Notes: generated from the sequence alone by a model not told the origin. 64,000 bases of DNA from Corticium candelabrum (GCF_963422355.1 NC_085085.1:16335588-16399587); one strand, 5' to 3'. Shown: positions 42,203 through 53,524, counted from the first letter of the stretch. Translations and numbers: made by a program.

Positions 42203-42714
42203 TGGCAGAGCAGAGAAGATTAAGTTTGTGAGACTTATCTTTGTGACACTTACCATGGCATATATGGCAACGTAAGTTAACTAACGGTCGTGCTATACAA
42301 ATGTTAAATATTACAGTTTTTTGATGTGGAAGTGTTTTCATTTGTGATTTTATGACGGTTCCCAAGATAGTCTCTATATTATTTACTGAGTGTATCTGAT
42401 TAGGCCACTCCAAGAAATATATTAGTTTCTGGTTGCTGCCTGCATAATTTTTGGCTCAGATCAAGAAAAATTATTATTATTACGCATGTGCAATACAATC
42501 ACTGGATACTATCCTATGTGTTTAGGATGCTGCAATTATGCAAGACAGTAAAACTTCATTATTGGCTACTTGTTGTGTTTGTTTGTTCACCTTTGGTACA
42601 TATATCGAAACAGTGAAGTCAAATCATGTTATTAGATTTGAAATGGACCTAAAATGCTGTGTATTTTGTCTTCAGAATTAATACCATTGAAATTTATTCG
42701 GCGGGCGTAACATA
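42203..42714. other. PNLDC1 3' flank
   Basis: About 500 bp, AT-rich, no coding frame or RNA gene recognised. Confidence 0.4.
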
Positions 42715-43915
42715 AAGATAATAATGGTGTCATTCATTGGAGGACCACAGACCTGCAGCAGCTTGATCGACAGACCAGGAAACTTCTCTCTGTGCACGGT
42801 GTCCACCATCCTGTAGCAGACGTTGGCCGTCTGTACACTCCATGCATCGAGGGTGGTTGAGGGTTACAACAGATAGAGTCGACGTATCAGTCTTGTATTG
42901 TGGGGATGGACTGTTACCTTTGTAGCAGCTCTGATCTCTTCATGCAAATGGTACAGGAGTGTGATGCTAGGAGATCCTGGCATTCGATCCAACGCATGGC
43001 CCGTCAGTTTACTGCACAGCTGCAGGGGAGTCTCTCTAAGGACAACAAGTCACAGAGCCTGCATGGAAGTGGGACCATCCTGTCTGATGGTGTCTTTGAG
43101 CAAGCACCTCAGACAGATGCGAAACGTTTCCGCACGTGCAGCAGTTCTCTTCATGTACAGTCCTGGAGCAGAAAACCTATGCATGGTCAGTATCGCCGTC
43201 TCACTGAGAAGCTACCTGTGGACATGAAACCTACAGATGACTGAAGTCATCGAATCTTCCTGCTGCAACTGAGGGACCGGTTGTTGCTGCTCAATACCAA
43301 GCTCTTCGGACTCGGTATTATAAGCACAACTTTCTGCATCGAGATGTCAGTCCCACTTGCCGCTTATGTAGTGTAGGCCTGGAAATAGTTGACCACATTG
43401 TGGTAGGCTGTAGTGCCTTCGCACCGATGGGCTACGCTGATCGACACAATCAGGTGGTCTCCGTCGTTATCCACTGGGACATTTGTCGTCAGTTTGGGGT
43501 TCCAATGGAGAGCAGATGGTACTGGCATAATCCTGATAGGCTTATGGAGATGGACGACATATCTATGATGTGGGATACCACCATCCCTACTGGTAGGAAG
43601 ATCGGTGCCAATCGTCCTGACATCTGTTTCAGAAATAGGAAGACAAACACTTGTCTTCTTATTGATATCAGCTGTCCTGCTGATGGCAATATCGCCAGGG
43701 AACAGGCTGAGAAGTTGCCAAAATACAGTGACTTGCGGGTCAGGTGGAGGTAAGCCGCATGTGGCAGTGTCAAACACTGGTTGTTCCAGTGGTGTTGGGA
43801 GTGTTGGGCACAGTGCACGCAGGTATTGCATGGTGACTGGACATTATTCCAGGTCATCACAACCTGCAGCATTTACAGAAAACAGTGCTTCTTGGATCCT
43901 GTCAGATCCTACATA
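42715..43915 (+). pseudogene. Degenerate non-LTR retrotransposon, 3' end of ORF
   Basis: The translated 5' part (frame of 42724) reads IHWRTTDLQQLDRQTRKLL, HHPVADVGRLY and IEGG, the conserved region after the reverse-transcriptase fingers and palm; a stop interrupts it near 42857. After another frame change comes a C-x2-C-x8-H-x4-C finger (CRLCSVGLEIVDHIVVGC) and a region with RPDICFRN...LIDISCPAD and EKLPKYSDL, which looks like the restriction-like endonuclease end of several LINE clades. The 5' half is absent. Inactive; clade not assigned. Confidence 0.75.
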
Positions 43916-44017
43916 AAGTCATGTCTTCTGTTTAGACAGCCATGATGGTCTACACCTCTGAGGCAGGGTTTGCTTCCTGTGCTTACAAGAGACCTTACAA
44001 ACCAGACTGATCTGGTT

Positions 44018-44448
44018 GAGCACGGCATAATAGCGTAGTGGTTGGAGTTCTGGTTCTCTGACCATGATGTCCTGGGTTCAATCCCGGGTGGCGACAGCAA
44101 CATAATGAAACGAGTCTGTTGGTTCTTTCTCACTGTCTATTTGGCTATGTCTGTGAGATTAGACTTTTCCATTGATGGGGAGTTTCTGTGATCTGGCGTG
44201 GGGATCATTGGCAATGAGGATCAGTGCTTTCCTGGTAGTCATTGATGTCTACTGGGTGTGCTGTTCAGAGCTGGCGAAATCCTCGTAGCATACGCAATCA
44301 GTAATTGATAAGCCAGTTACCAGCGCTATACGGATTACACGGAAACATGTACCTCTCTGGGACTTACCTGCCGGGTTGGTGGGCGCCCAGTTGAGGGTAA
44401 AGACCCACTCACCCTACCTAGAGGGTGATGACGACATAATAATAATAA
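44018..44448 (+). mobile_element. tRNA-derived SINE, copy 1
   Basis: A polymerase III-type head has an A box (TAGCGTAGTGGT at 44031-44042) and a B box (GGGTTCAATCC at 44074-44084). A body of about 300 bp follows, then a tail of ATA repeats (GACATAATAATAATAAAG). No full tRNA cloverleaf could be closed, so this is a SINE rather than a tRNA gene. Confidence 0.75.
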
Positions 44449-44858
44449 AGAGGTTAACGACAATGCCTACCACTCCATGGTTGTGGTTGAAACCCCAGTG
44501 ACGACAGTAAATTATGCAACTTGTCTGTCTTCTTTCTTTCTCATGTTTCTCTAGCTTGTCCATGAGACTATGACTTGTTTCAGTCTTTGGGGAGTTTTTG
44601 TGGTCTGGCGAACCGTCCGTTGACGATGACGTCCAGCACTTTTTCTGGTGGTCACTGATATCCACTAGGCCTGCTGTCCCAAGTTTGCGGTCACCGTAAT
44701 GCCTGCAATCTATATCGAATTGGCTAGTCATTGATCGTCGTGTGGGCTACACAGAAACATGTACCCTGCTGGGCTCACCTGTCAGGTTAGTGGATGCCCA
44801 GATGGGGTAAAGACCCCACTTGCTCATCATGGAGGGGCATAGCGACACATAATAATAA
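44449..44858 (+). mobile_element. SINE, diverged copy 2 in direct tandem
   Basis: Shares with copy 1 the B-box region (GGTTGAAACCCCAGTGACGACAG), the central GGGGAGTTT..TGTGxTCTGGCG block, GAAACATGTACC, the GxTTxGTGGxxGCCCAG block and the GTAAAGACCC block, and ends in the same CATAATAATAA tail. Its A box is unrecognisable. Confidence 0.7.
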
Positions 44859-47748
44859 CTGCCCACCCGCGTCAAATTTTAAAGAACTGCGGACCAGAAA
44901 CTATTATGTTTTTGGAGTGGCCTTAGTATAAGAAGCACTGCTATAATATGCTGCTGTCGGTCAAAGTATTGTATCTTTGATGGTGTAAGACGTACACCTG
45001 CTTTGCAATGACAGTGTACTACATGTTTAGCTATTGGGACTGCAGTGTACTGGTGATTTGTAGGTGCTCCTTTATTTGTTTCAACATTTGAGCTTGTCTC
45101 TTTTCGAAGCTTTGCATGGTTGTGTGACATAGAGACCTCCAGCCAACACAATCGGCAGCCAAAGTTTTGAACTTTAATAGGTCTATAACACAAACTTTTA
45201 AGCAAATAGGAATGAGTGCACAAGCAGTCTGTAACAGTAACAGACATGTAATTTAAATTGGACACATGCCTGTCCAGCTTGTGAAGTGTAGTAGATGTAT
45301 GTAGTGAAGAGCTGCTTGCTGTAATTCATTAGGTTGCCTCATCTTTGATTCCTGGTTGTGAAACAGGTTGTATCATTGGCTGTTATTTATAACAGTCGAC
45401 TACTTTGCATTTGTCTGTGCAAACACCAATGATAAAATGAGTGGTGTTAGTAAAGGGGTTGTGTGTAGTAATATGTTTATTTAATGTTCTTTGTTCTCCT
45501 GACGTGCAATCTCTATTGTAGTATAGTCACACCTAATGATACAAGAGAACTTTTGCAGTTGCTGCAAATAACTTAGTTCAGGAGGGAGTTTAACTTTTTC
45601 CAAATGTTATTGTAAGAAAATATAACTAGACAGGGTTGTAGGTAGGCTTGCTAGAGGAACACTAGGTTGTTGCTTTGGCAAATGCCAATGACCAGATTCT
45701 TATTTTTGTGAATTTTCAGTTACTATTTGCACTAAGCAAGTGACTGATACTCATTCACCAACACTGGAGAGATGGAGCTCTAAGGTGTGGGCGTTTAGTT
45801 TCTCTTGTCATATGCATCTTTTGATGACATGACTGAGTACACATACCTTGGGATGATGACGACATTTGTAGGACCTGTGGAGATTTCTTTCATGTGCTAT
45901 TGCATGGCATGTACCTTTAAGCATAATTGCAAATAAGAGACTGAAAGTAGCACAATAAAACAGTGACAGAGATTGGAACAAACTTGAACCAACTCAAACA
46001 GTGATTGTTGGCTAGTAAGATATGCAACACGATCTCGGTATTGAGTGTCCACAGTATTAGCATTCCAGGAGCTTGGAAGTAACTCTGTACTCTAGAAACA
46101 TCTGTTGTTTTTGTGGCAACTGATCTTGGTCACAGTTGTTTGTTGAAACTTTTGATGTCCTGAACGTTGCCAGAAACTGTAGTGTGGTAATTTGTTTGTA
46201 ACATTTCAAGTCAAAGTTTGATCAGACATCACATTTTTAATGATTCCAGTTGTGATTTTGGCATTTTATTAGTGCAGCTGTTTAGTGATGTTGCTATGTG
46301 CAGTCAGTTGTAGGGTGTGTCAGGGGTGTGATGTATCTATATCATGGGTGAGATGGTTGTCTCTCATAATATTTGTCAATTAGTACAATGATATTCCACC
46401 AAACTGCATTTGATGAGTATGTAGAGAGTGTAGAAAACAATAGTTGACAAAGTCATTTAATGATGCTCTCTTCTGAGCTGGTAACGCGGAGAAGCAGAAA
46501 TTTCATTGCAGATAAACGATGATTGTCAACTACTGATACAACTCATGTTTTATCTCTCACAAGCAACTTGTTGTCTATTTTCTCATCTTTACTACATATG
46601 TGATGAGTGTAGATGCTACGAGTGCAGACGCTACAAGTGCAGATGCTACAAGTGCAGATGGTAGGGAAATCTCAGTTCCAGTGCAAAACATACATGCATT
46701 GGCTCTATGGTAAGAATTAAGTACTGTTAGAAGTTGGCTAGTGCACATATCGCTTTCGTGCACTTTGCTGTCCCAAGGTCATAAGAAATAAGGATTGTTA
46801 GTGCAACCTATAGTTATCTTATGAGTTTGGACATTTTGATAGTATTTATGAAAAATGAGCTTTGACCTCTATAATGCTGTTGAATTCAACAGATTTACTT
46901 ATCTGTAGCTGCTGAAATATTCCCTAATGGCTTAAGTTAAATAACCAAACTTGCCCTATGTGATTAGTGCAGTGTCAATTCAATGTTCAACTCAACTGAT
47001 CAGCTGTGATAAATTTTGACATTTGCTAGAGACGCTAATGAATGGTTATTATCATTAACAGGAATATTCATAATTAAAATAGTCACAACAAGGTTGTGGG
47101 AAAGCAACATAACAGCGTTTGGTCCATGTGTTGACATTGCTACAATAGTAGCCCAATCAGTTATAGCTGCATGCAGTACAGTAGACTACATGCAGGTTCC
47201 TTCCTTTGTACTACATATATCTAGGTGAACTCCGTATCCTCCCTAGAGTCCTCATAGCAACACTTTTTATTATTACAGTCCTACAGTAAAGGTCAGGCCT
47301 GGTCCTTAGTATACATAGCTATATGGTTTATGTGTATACATAACAAAACAATAATTTGGCTTTCAGTGTTATGCATCTCTGATTTGTACGTAGGCGTAAT
47401 AATGACGTACGAGATGTGCACATACCTTGCATGTAGAAACCAGTCTAGACCTCTCATTCATGACATCATACAGTCAGTTGACTTACTAGTCTACGAACTC
47501 AATGTTCTAATCGAATATGAGCAGGTCGTACTAACGAAGACAACCTCACCCTCTACATCATGCGAACTGTTCGTTGGCGTACTTTTACACACGCCCGAAG
47601 CTGCGCACGCGCAAACACTTTCGAACCTTAGTTGTTGGAAGTTCGATCGTTGCTGCAACGCTACGACGCCGTGCGTGTTTAGTAGTATCTCAAGTAGCCG
47701 GTAACAGTCACCTGTGCAAGAGCGGCATCGCCGTCGTCAAGTATCAGC
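44859..47748. other. 2.9-kb intergenic region before Gi alpha
   Basis: No supported gene. A 128-codon minus-strand frame (44879-45265) has no recognisable domain. A 15-bp minisatellite lies at 46605-46661. The last 250 bp before the Gi alpha start are rich in CpG and probably promoter and 5' UTR. Confidence 0.4.
46605..46661 (+). repeat. 15-bp minisatellite, about 3.8 copies
   Basis: Units of the form (G/A)AGTGCAGATGCTAC start at 46605, 46620, 46635 and 46650. Confidence 0.85.
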
Positions 47749-48813
47749 ATGGGTTGCATGCTGAGTGCGGAGGATAAAGCAGCGGCAGAACGCAGTAAGC
47801 AGATAGACAAACAACTACGAGTGGAAGGTGAGCGCGCTTCTCGCGAAGTGAAGCTTCTTCTTCTTGGAGCTGGAGAATCAGGCAAGTCAACGATCGTCAA
47901 ACAGATGAAGATAATTCACGAGAGCGGCTATTCTGCCGATGAATGTCTCCAATATCGACCTGTTGTCTTTAGCAACACGATCCAGTCCATGATTGCGATC
48001 GTGCGTGCGATGGGAAAGCTAAAGGTTGAGTTTGGCGATCCCAGCTGCACGGAATCTGCTAGAAAGCTCTTCAATATTGCTGGGCAGGGAGAAGATGGCG
48101 ACTTCACGCCAGAAGTTGTCGCTGTTTTGAGAAAGCTTTGGTCTGACACCGGCGTTCAGACCTGCTTCAAGCGAGCGAGAGAGTATCAACTTAACGACTC
48201 GGCGTCGTACTATCTCAACGAATTAGACCGACTAGGCAGTCCAGATTACGTTCCAACACAACAAGATGTCCTGAGGACACGCGTCAAGACGACAGGTATC
48301 GTCGAAACTCACTTCACTTTCAAGAATTTGCATTTCAAGATGGTGGACGTAGGCGGCCAACGTTCCGAGCGAAAGAAATGGATCCACTGCTTCGAAGGTG
48401 TGACGGCTATTATCTTTTGTGTCGCACTGAGCGCATACGACCTCGTCTTGGCTGAAGATGAGGAGGTTAATCGAATGCACGAGAGCATGAAGCTGTTCGA
48501 TTCCATTTGCAATAATAAATGGTTCGAGCAGACGTCTATCATTCTCTTCCTTAACAAAAAGGATCTATTTGAAGCGAAAGTGGTAAAGTCACCCCTCACC
48601 ATCTGCTTTCCAGAGTACAGGGGCCCTAGCACTTTTCAAGAGGCTGCCACATATATCCAATTTCAGTTCGAAAATCTCAATAAGAAGAAGGACACAAAAG
48701 AGATTTACACGCACTTCACTTGCGCTACGGACACAGGCAACATCCAGTTTGTCTTCGATGCAGTAACAGACGTCATCATCAAGAACAATCTTCGTGACTG
48801 TGGACTCTTCTAA
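47749..48813 (+). CDS. GNAI: G protein alpha subunit, Gi class, intronless
   Basis: GTPase subunit of a heterotrimeric G protein; the Gi class typically inhibits adenylyl cyclase at the plasma membrane. 354 residues, the usual length. Visible: MGC at the N-terminus (Gly2 for myristoylation, Cys3 for palmitoylation); P-loop GAGESGKST (about 40-48); switch [13 protein letters not shown] with the Arg that cholera toxin modifies in Gs-type relatives and the catalytic Thr; switch [14 protein letters not shown] with the catalytic Gln; NKKD base motif; TCATDT; and the C-terminal NNLRDCGLF, whose Cys at -4 is the pertussis-toxin site of Gi/Go. The coding region is one uninterrupted exon, although vertebrate GNAI genes have eight coding exons. 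Gi is favoured over Go by the CGLF end. Confidence 0.97.
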   Translation: MGCMLSAEDKAAAERSKQIDKQLRVEGERASREVKLLLLGAGESGKSTIVKQMKIIHESGYSADECLQYRPVVFSNTIQSMIAIVRAMGKLKVEFGDPSCTESARKLFNIAGQGEDGDFTPEVVAVLRKLWSDTGVQTCFKRAREYQLNDSASYYLNELDRLGSPDYVPTQQDVLRTRVKTTGIVETHFTFKNLHFKMVDVGGQRSERKKWIHCFEGVTAIIFCVALSAYDLVLAEDEEVNRMHESMKLFDSICNNKWFEQTSIILFLNKKDLFEAKVVKSPLTICFPEYRGPSTFQEAATYIQFQFENLNKKKDTKEIYTHFTCATDTGNIQFVFDAVTDVIIKNNLRDCGLF

Positions 48814-49366
48814 GATTCTGCTTTTCTCATCTGCTGGATGACGTTTGAGAAATGGACAGATGTTGGTGCCTAGAACGCTGACTGTTTTATGGGCTGTACT
48901 GTAATTGGAATTAGTGATTAATTGAAAGTAGTAACTGATGGAATTAGAGTATTTATGTTTGCATGAAGGTAGGTGTTCGTTGATTTGTGGAAAATCATGC
49001 ACTCATGTATTAGAATGAGGTTACCTTATGGTTACCCCTCTAGTCACCATGATATTACTGTAAGATGAGGTTACTTTCTGTGCTATCTCATGAGTTGGTG
49101 TAGGTTGCCAATTAAGACTATATCATAGCTCCAATCTTGTGATTTTAATTTCCAATTGAATGCTTTGCAAGCAGAATGCAATGTGGCATACTACCGTTGA
49201 AGTAGATCAATCATGCTGTTGAAGTAGTGTTCTCAGTAAATTTGCTATTATATATTAACCAAGTGTGCAGAATGAAACTTGCAAGATCTGCCAAGGAAGA
49301 TCGATCTAACACCATGCCCTTATAACACCGCAGCACTCTCATCTGTATTTACAGTATGATGATCAT
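48814..49366. other. Convergent intergenic region, Gi alpha / ZYG11-like
   Basis: About 550 bp between two stop codons, presumably overlapping or abutting 3' UTRs. Nothing else recognised. Confidence 0.4.
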
Positions 49367-51760
49367 CTAACAATGAGAGCAAATCTGTAATACAGAATCT
49401 ATATGCTGCTGACACTGTACTTCACAATGTGCAGGTAGAACCAAAGATTGCAATATAGCGATGCCACCATCTCTTTTCAGAAGTGGAAAATAATAATCAC
49501 AGTCGCCTTGAAGAAGCATGGCAATCCGCCATAAAGAGAAGGAAACTACTGCAGGTGTGTTAATACACTGAGTCATTTCAAGCAATGCACTAAAAGACTT
49601 GATACCATATCTGTCATGTAGAACTTCATCACTTTGCATTGTGCTGTTGATTTGCTGTAAAAGAGTATCTTTGGTAGGGAAATTGATTGCTGCAGTGCCT
49701 GTTGCTATGTCCATACATGCCAAACATGCCAAGTATGCTGTAAGCAGATGTACCACATCACCATCAGACTCTTTGCCTGGAAGGTATTCGAAAAGTTGCA
49801 ACACAGAACGCTGACAAACTTGTGAACGAAGTGAAGGCACCTCAGCAACTGTTGATAGTAAGCCAAGAACAGGTATACTACTGTTGCCAAATTCACTTTC
49901 TTGGAGCTTCCAAGCAAGCTGTAGACAAAAGGGCAAGAAGTTCAACCCATCAGGTGATATAAGCTGTTCACATACAGCTGGCAACCCATCACACAACTTC
50001 CAAATAAGATTGACAACATTGTACAGTTGCTCACTACTGTCATCATCATTTTCTTCATATATTTGCCCATACAACTTTTGAGAAATAGTGACACATATGT
50101 CTAGTAAATGTGCATGGTTTACCAACCACAGGGTCTGGTCATTCGTCGTTACTTCAGCTATGGATGACAAACCAAGACATGCTTTGTTTTGCAGATTGTC
50201 ATTTTCGTCTTCATTGTCTCCATTCATTAATTGGACTAGAAAACAGCAAAATCTGCTAAAGAGCAGTGGTCGTTCAACGAGAAAATCAGACAATTCAGTA
50301 CAGTATTTACAGAAAGTTGATCTCAAAAACTTTTCAGAGTAATTGACTGCCAAGTAGCAAACTTCCTCCAAAATTTGTTCCCATACTTGAATAAGCCATA
50401 ATGTAGGAACTGTACCCTGAGGATCAAACTGTGGTAAACGATTTAGAACTCCACAGCACACCACTTGCCAAATTCCATCTTTCTGTAACCCCAACAGACA
50501 CAAACACTGGAGAACAAACTCAAGGGCATGAACAGCAGGCTCACCCCGTTGCATGTCTCTGCCAATTAATCGACTAAGAATAAGTGCCAGAACCGGCCCT
50601 TGTTGGTATATATATTTTTCTCTTAAAAGAGGAGTAGCATCTATGACATTATAGCTATAATGCTCAATGAATCCCAGCTTCAGATGATCCGACTGAGACA
50701 GAGTTCTGGCTAAGTCCCAATGATGACGTGATTCGTCTATATGAACAGCAAAGCCAAGAAATAATAGCTTATTGAGTAGACCACAAGATGTCAGTTCAGC
50801 CACTATATCTGAAAGTGATAAATGGTCAGTGTAGGAAAGATCTAACGAGGTCAGGTTGTGCAAGCTGGGAAGAACTGCGGCTAGAAAATCTTTTGGGGTC
50901 ATCTCTTCCAAAGTAACACTACCAGTGTGAGTATAAGTTCCATACAACACGCTCCCCATGTCAATACTAGTCAAACTTTTCATCTTACCAAAGCTATCAA
51001 CTAACATGCTGACAACATCAGACAGTGAGGAAGTATCAGCAGTCTTCTCATACAAAGCCAGCAATGCTTTCTGAACACCAAGATAAGATAATTGCTCAAG
51101 ATGCTGAAGTGAAGGCATCAGATGCACAAGACTCAGACCAACAGTGCCAGACACATCCAAATGTGTCAGCTCTCCTACGTTAAATAGACAAGCCTCTTGA
51201 ACGATTTGTGGTGTTATTCTCGTATAGCTCACGTCAAGATGCTGGAGGTGATTGAATCGTGGCAATGCATCAAGTCCAACATTACCAGATACGTTACTCA
51301 ACTTCAGAACTCTCAATCCGTTAGCACAAACACCAGCTAATTCCGACAGCATCCCAGCTGTCGCTTGCTCGTTGTATGCATACTGTCTACAAGACGAGTA
51401 GAACTTACTAAATGAGAGATCTAGTGTTGTTAATTGACTGAAACGCCGCATATTTCCTAGAGAACTGTACGGCACGTGACGAGCGTACAGTGGCAATATG
51501 CGAGATCGTACTTCGCAGTCTTCATTAAAGAAAATGTCAAGGAGATGGTCACTCAACTTGTGCCTTCGAGCCAGCACCAGAATTAGCCCATCGGCAAGCG
51601 GTAGAGGCAAACAACATCCTGCAGGGAGTAAACGCTCGAGTCTACAAGGAAGACGCGATCTCTTCACATGGCAGTCAGATTCCATCAAACCGTAATCTGT
51701 TGAGCAGAGGATGTCGACACACGTGTCGAACAGCGAACAAGGAGAACACCTTGCTTCCAT
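49367..51760 (-). CDS. ZYG11/ZER1-family CUL2 substrate adaptor, intronless
   Basis: Probable substrate receptor for a Cullin-2 ubiquitin ligase; in animals ZYG11B and ZER1 recognise N-terminal glycine degrons. From the chosen Met (51760-51758, MEARCSPCSLFDTCVDIL) it has 797 residues; an upstream in-frame ATG at 51808 would give 813. The chosen start matches the position of the family's SLxDxCLxxL N-terminal helix, where VHL-box and Cul2-box contacts lie. Leucine-rich repeats span about 100-400 (TTLDLSFSKF, LQHLDVSYTRI, LTHLDVSGTVG, LTSLDLSYTDHLSL). Armadillo-like helices span about 400-797 (NVVNLIWKLCDGLPAVCEQL, VLGLLSTVAEVPSLRSQV, TPAVVSFSLWRIAML). ZER1 and ZYG11 cannot be separated by eye. 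One uninterrupted exon. Confidence 0.8.
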   Translation of the reverse strand: MEARCSPCSLFDTCVDILCSTDYGLMESDCHVKRSRLPCRLERLLPAGCCLPLPLADGLILVLARRHKLSDHLLDIFFNEDCEVRSRILPLYARHVPYSSLGNMRRFSQLTTLDLSFSKFYSSCRQYAYNEQATAGMLSELAGVCANGLRVLKLSNVSGNVGLDALPRFNHLQHLDVSYTRITPQIVQEACLFNVGELTHLDVSGTVGLSLVHLMPSLQHLEQLSYLGVQKALLALYEKTADTSSLSDVVSMLVDSFGKMKSLTSIDMGSVLYGTYTHTGSVTLEEMTPKDFLAAVLPSLHNLTSLDLSYTDHLSLSDIVAELTSCGLLNKLLFLGFAVHIDESRHHWDLARTLSQSDHLKLGFIEHYSYNVIDATPLLREKYIYQQGPVLALILSRLIGRDMQRGEPAVHALEFVLQCLCLLGLQKDGIWQVVCCGVLNRLPQFDPQGTVPTLWLIQVWEQILEEVCYLAVNYSEKFLRSTFCKYCTELSDFLVERPLLFSRFCCFLVQLMNGDNEDENDNLQNKACLGLSSIAEVTTNDQTLWLVNHAHLLDICVTISQKLYGQIYEENDDDSSEQLYNVVNLIWKLCDGLPAVCEQLISPDGLNFLPFCLQLAWKLQESEFGNSSIPVLGLLSTVAEVPSLRSQVCQRSVLQLFEYLPGKESDGDVVHLLTAYLACLACMDIATGTAAINFPTKDTLLQQINSTMQSDEVLHDRYGIKSFSALLEMTQCINTPAVVSFSLWRIAMLLQGDCDYYFPLLKRDGGIAILQSLVLPAHCEVQCQQHIDSVLQICSHC

Positions 51761-51820
51761 AGTTGACAATTTTAGAATCCCGGATGTCAACATCTCATAT
51801 CCGGGCATATGTTATTCGTA
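51761..51820. promoter_or_regulatory. Ultra-short divergent start region
   Basis: The palindrome CATATG at 51806-51811 contains the most upstream possible ATG of both genes, back to back. With the more likely internal starts (51760 minus, 51821 plus) only 60 bp lie between the coding regions, so the promoters must overlap the opposite transcript's 5' end. Confidence 0.55.
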
Positions 51821-53524
51821 ATGTCGGTGTTCAACGTAGCACGTGGACTGTGTCGGTCTCGAACTCTACAACGTCTCCACAGCCGAGTCACTTCGCTCGG
51901 ATTTTTCTTTACAGGGGCAAGAAGATTGTCAGATCATCTTCCTGGGGAACCCAGTGAGAATTCAGTCGAGCTTTTTGCCAAGAAGCTGAATGTTTCCGAC
52001 GTAGAAGCAATCGATGTTAGACACGGAGATGGTTACTTCTCAGAGCAGTTCGATTCGTTCAGTACACTTGGCATCGAGGAATGGTTGGTTGACCGTTTGA
52101 CGGAGCTTGGCTACAAGAGGCCATTTGAGATTCAAGCCAGAACACTACCCTTGGCGTTACAAGGCAAAGATGTTATTGGGAGGGCTTTGACCGGTAGTGG
52201 GAAGACTCTGGCGTTTGCTCTACCTATTGTGCAAAGACTAATGGAAGGACATAGTCGAAGTGGACCACGCGCATTTGTTATTGCACCTACACGAGAGCTC
52301 TGTAATCAAGTGCATCGGGCTGTATCAGAGATTACAGATAGAATACAATGTGTAGCTCTGTATGGTGGTGCACCTTACGAAAAGCAGGAACGAGAGCTAA
52401 GACAATATCCTGATGTCATCTGTGCTACTCCTGGTCGACTTAATGATCACGTTGAGAGAGGCAATCTTTCTCTTAGAAATGTTCGTATTGTGATTCTTGA
52501 TGAGGCTGATGAACTTTTTACGCCTAATTTTCATCAGCAGATTGAAGGAGTTCTTGAAGATACGCCTGATGACAAGCAAATGTTACTGTTTAGTGCTACA
52601 ATGCCTAGACAAACTGAACAGGCCACTAAGAGGTATATGCGTAACCCTGAAACTATTGACCTTACCAGCAAGAAAGTTATGCCATCAAACATTATTCACC
52701 AAGCACTACAAATACCATTTTACCATCAACTTGATGTTGTGACTGATATCTTGCAAATGTATCAGTCTGAAAGAGCTATTGTTTTTGCACCAACAAAAGC
52801 TTTGGCTACTGAACTGGCAGCAAGATTGGCAACAATAGGTGTCAATGCTGAACCCCTTCACTCAGATCTATCTCAGAGGCTAAGAGAGAATTGTTTACAG
52901 CGTTTCCGAGATGGCAAGGTGAACACGTTGGTAGCAACAGATGTTGCTGCTCGAGGGCTAGATGTTCCTGAGATAGATTTAGTTATCCAAGTTGGTCCAC
53001 CTCCCAGTGGCACAGATTATTACATCCATCGTACTGGGAGGACAGGCCGTGCTGGTCGGCAAGGACGTGCAATACTGATTTACTCTCGTGACCCCCAGCA
53101 ACTCGACTTTGTAGATGAAGTCAGTGATTTAGTAGATGTTGAACATATTCAGCCTCCATCATACCAACAAGTAACAGAAAATGCCATCAAAGGTGCTGTC
53201 CAACAAGTCAAGAAATTTGACCAACTCTTGGCTAATTTAGCAACTACAGATGCAGAGCTTCTGCAGGAGGAGATGGGCACAGCTGCTCTTTCTGCAGCGT
53301 TAGCCATTATTGCTAATGTCAAAGAAAAAAGAAGTTCGTCAAGTACATCAAGGGGAAGGTCTGCATTTCATGATCGACCAGCAAACAGAAGTAATAGATA
53401 CAATCACAGGCATGGTCACAGAAAGAACTCTCGATACAATGATTCATCAATTGAAAGGAGATGGGGAAAGCAGCATCAGTTTCATCGATTTCGTAAACAA
53501 TGGCAGTGGGATAAAAAGTATTGA
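51809..53524 (+). CDS. DEAD-box RNA helicase, probably mitochondrial, intronless
   Basis: ATP-dependent RNA helicase of 571 residues. Motifs in order: Q motif (KRPFEIQARTLP), I (ALTGSGKT), Ia (APTRELCNQ), GG (YGGAPYEKQ), Ib (TPGRLNDH), II (LDEADELF), III (FSATMP), IV (AIVFAPTKA), V (TDVAARGLD), VI (YYIHRTGRTGRAG). The N-terminal 45 residues are Arg-rich without acidic residues until the helicase linker (VFNVARGLCRSRTLQRLHSR), as in a mitochondrial transit peptide. The C-terminus is basic (RSNRYNHRHGHRKNSR), a likely RNA-binding tail. Best general match is the DDX21/DDX50 and plant mitochondrial helicase group; exact orthology is not clear. Start at 51809 or, equally possible, Met5 at 51821. 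One exon. Confidence 0.93.
   Translation: MLFVMSVFNVARGLCRSRTLQRLHSRVTSLGFFFTGARRLSDHLPGEPSENSVELFAKKLNVSDVEAIDVRHGDGYFSEQFDSFSTLGIEEWLVDRLTELGYKRPFEIQARTLPLALQGKDVIGRALTGSGKTLAFALPIVQRLMEGHSRSGPRAFVIAPTRELCNQVHRAVSEITDRIQCVALYGGAPYEKQERELRQYPDVICATPGRLNDHVERGNLSLRNVRIVILDEADELFTPNFHQQIEGVLEDTPDDKQMLLFSATMPRQTEQATKRYMRNPETIDLTSKKVMPSNIIHQALQIPFYHQLDVVTDILQMYQSERAIVFAPTKALATELAARLATIGVNAEPLHSDLSQRLRENCLQRFRDGKVNTLVATDVAARGLDVPEIDLVIQVGPPPSGTDYYIHRTGRTGRAGRQGRAILIYSRDPQQLDFVDEVSDLVDVEHIQPPSYQQVTENAIKGAVQQVKKFDQLLANLATTDAELLQEEMGTAALSAALAIIANVKEKRSSSSTSRGRSAFHDRPANRSNRYNHRHGHRKNSRYNDSSIERRWGKQHQFHRFRKQWQWDKKY

Noticed and set aside
44031-44090. tRNA gene
   Set aside because: A and B boxes are present, but no complete cloverleaf can be drawn and the sequence continues into a SINE body and ATA tail.
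44879-45265. 128-codon minus-strand frame
   Set aside because: No recognisable motif, start or splice context; left as unexplained intergenic sequence.
47330-47704. 124-codon frame upstream of Gi alpha
   Set aside because: No domain, poor codon pattern, lies in the presumed promoter and 5' UTR.
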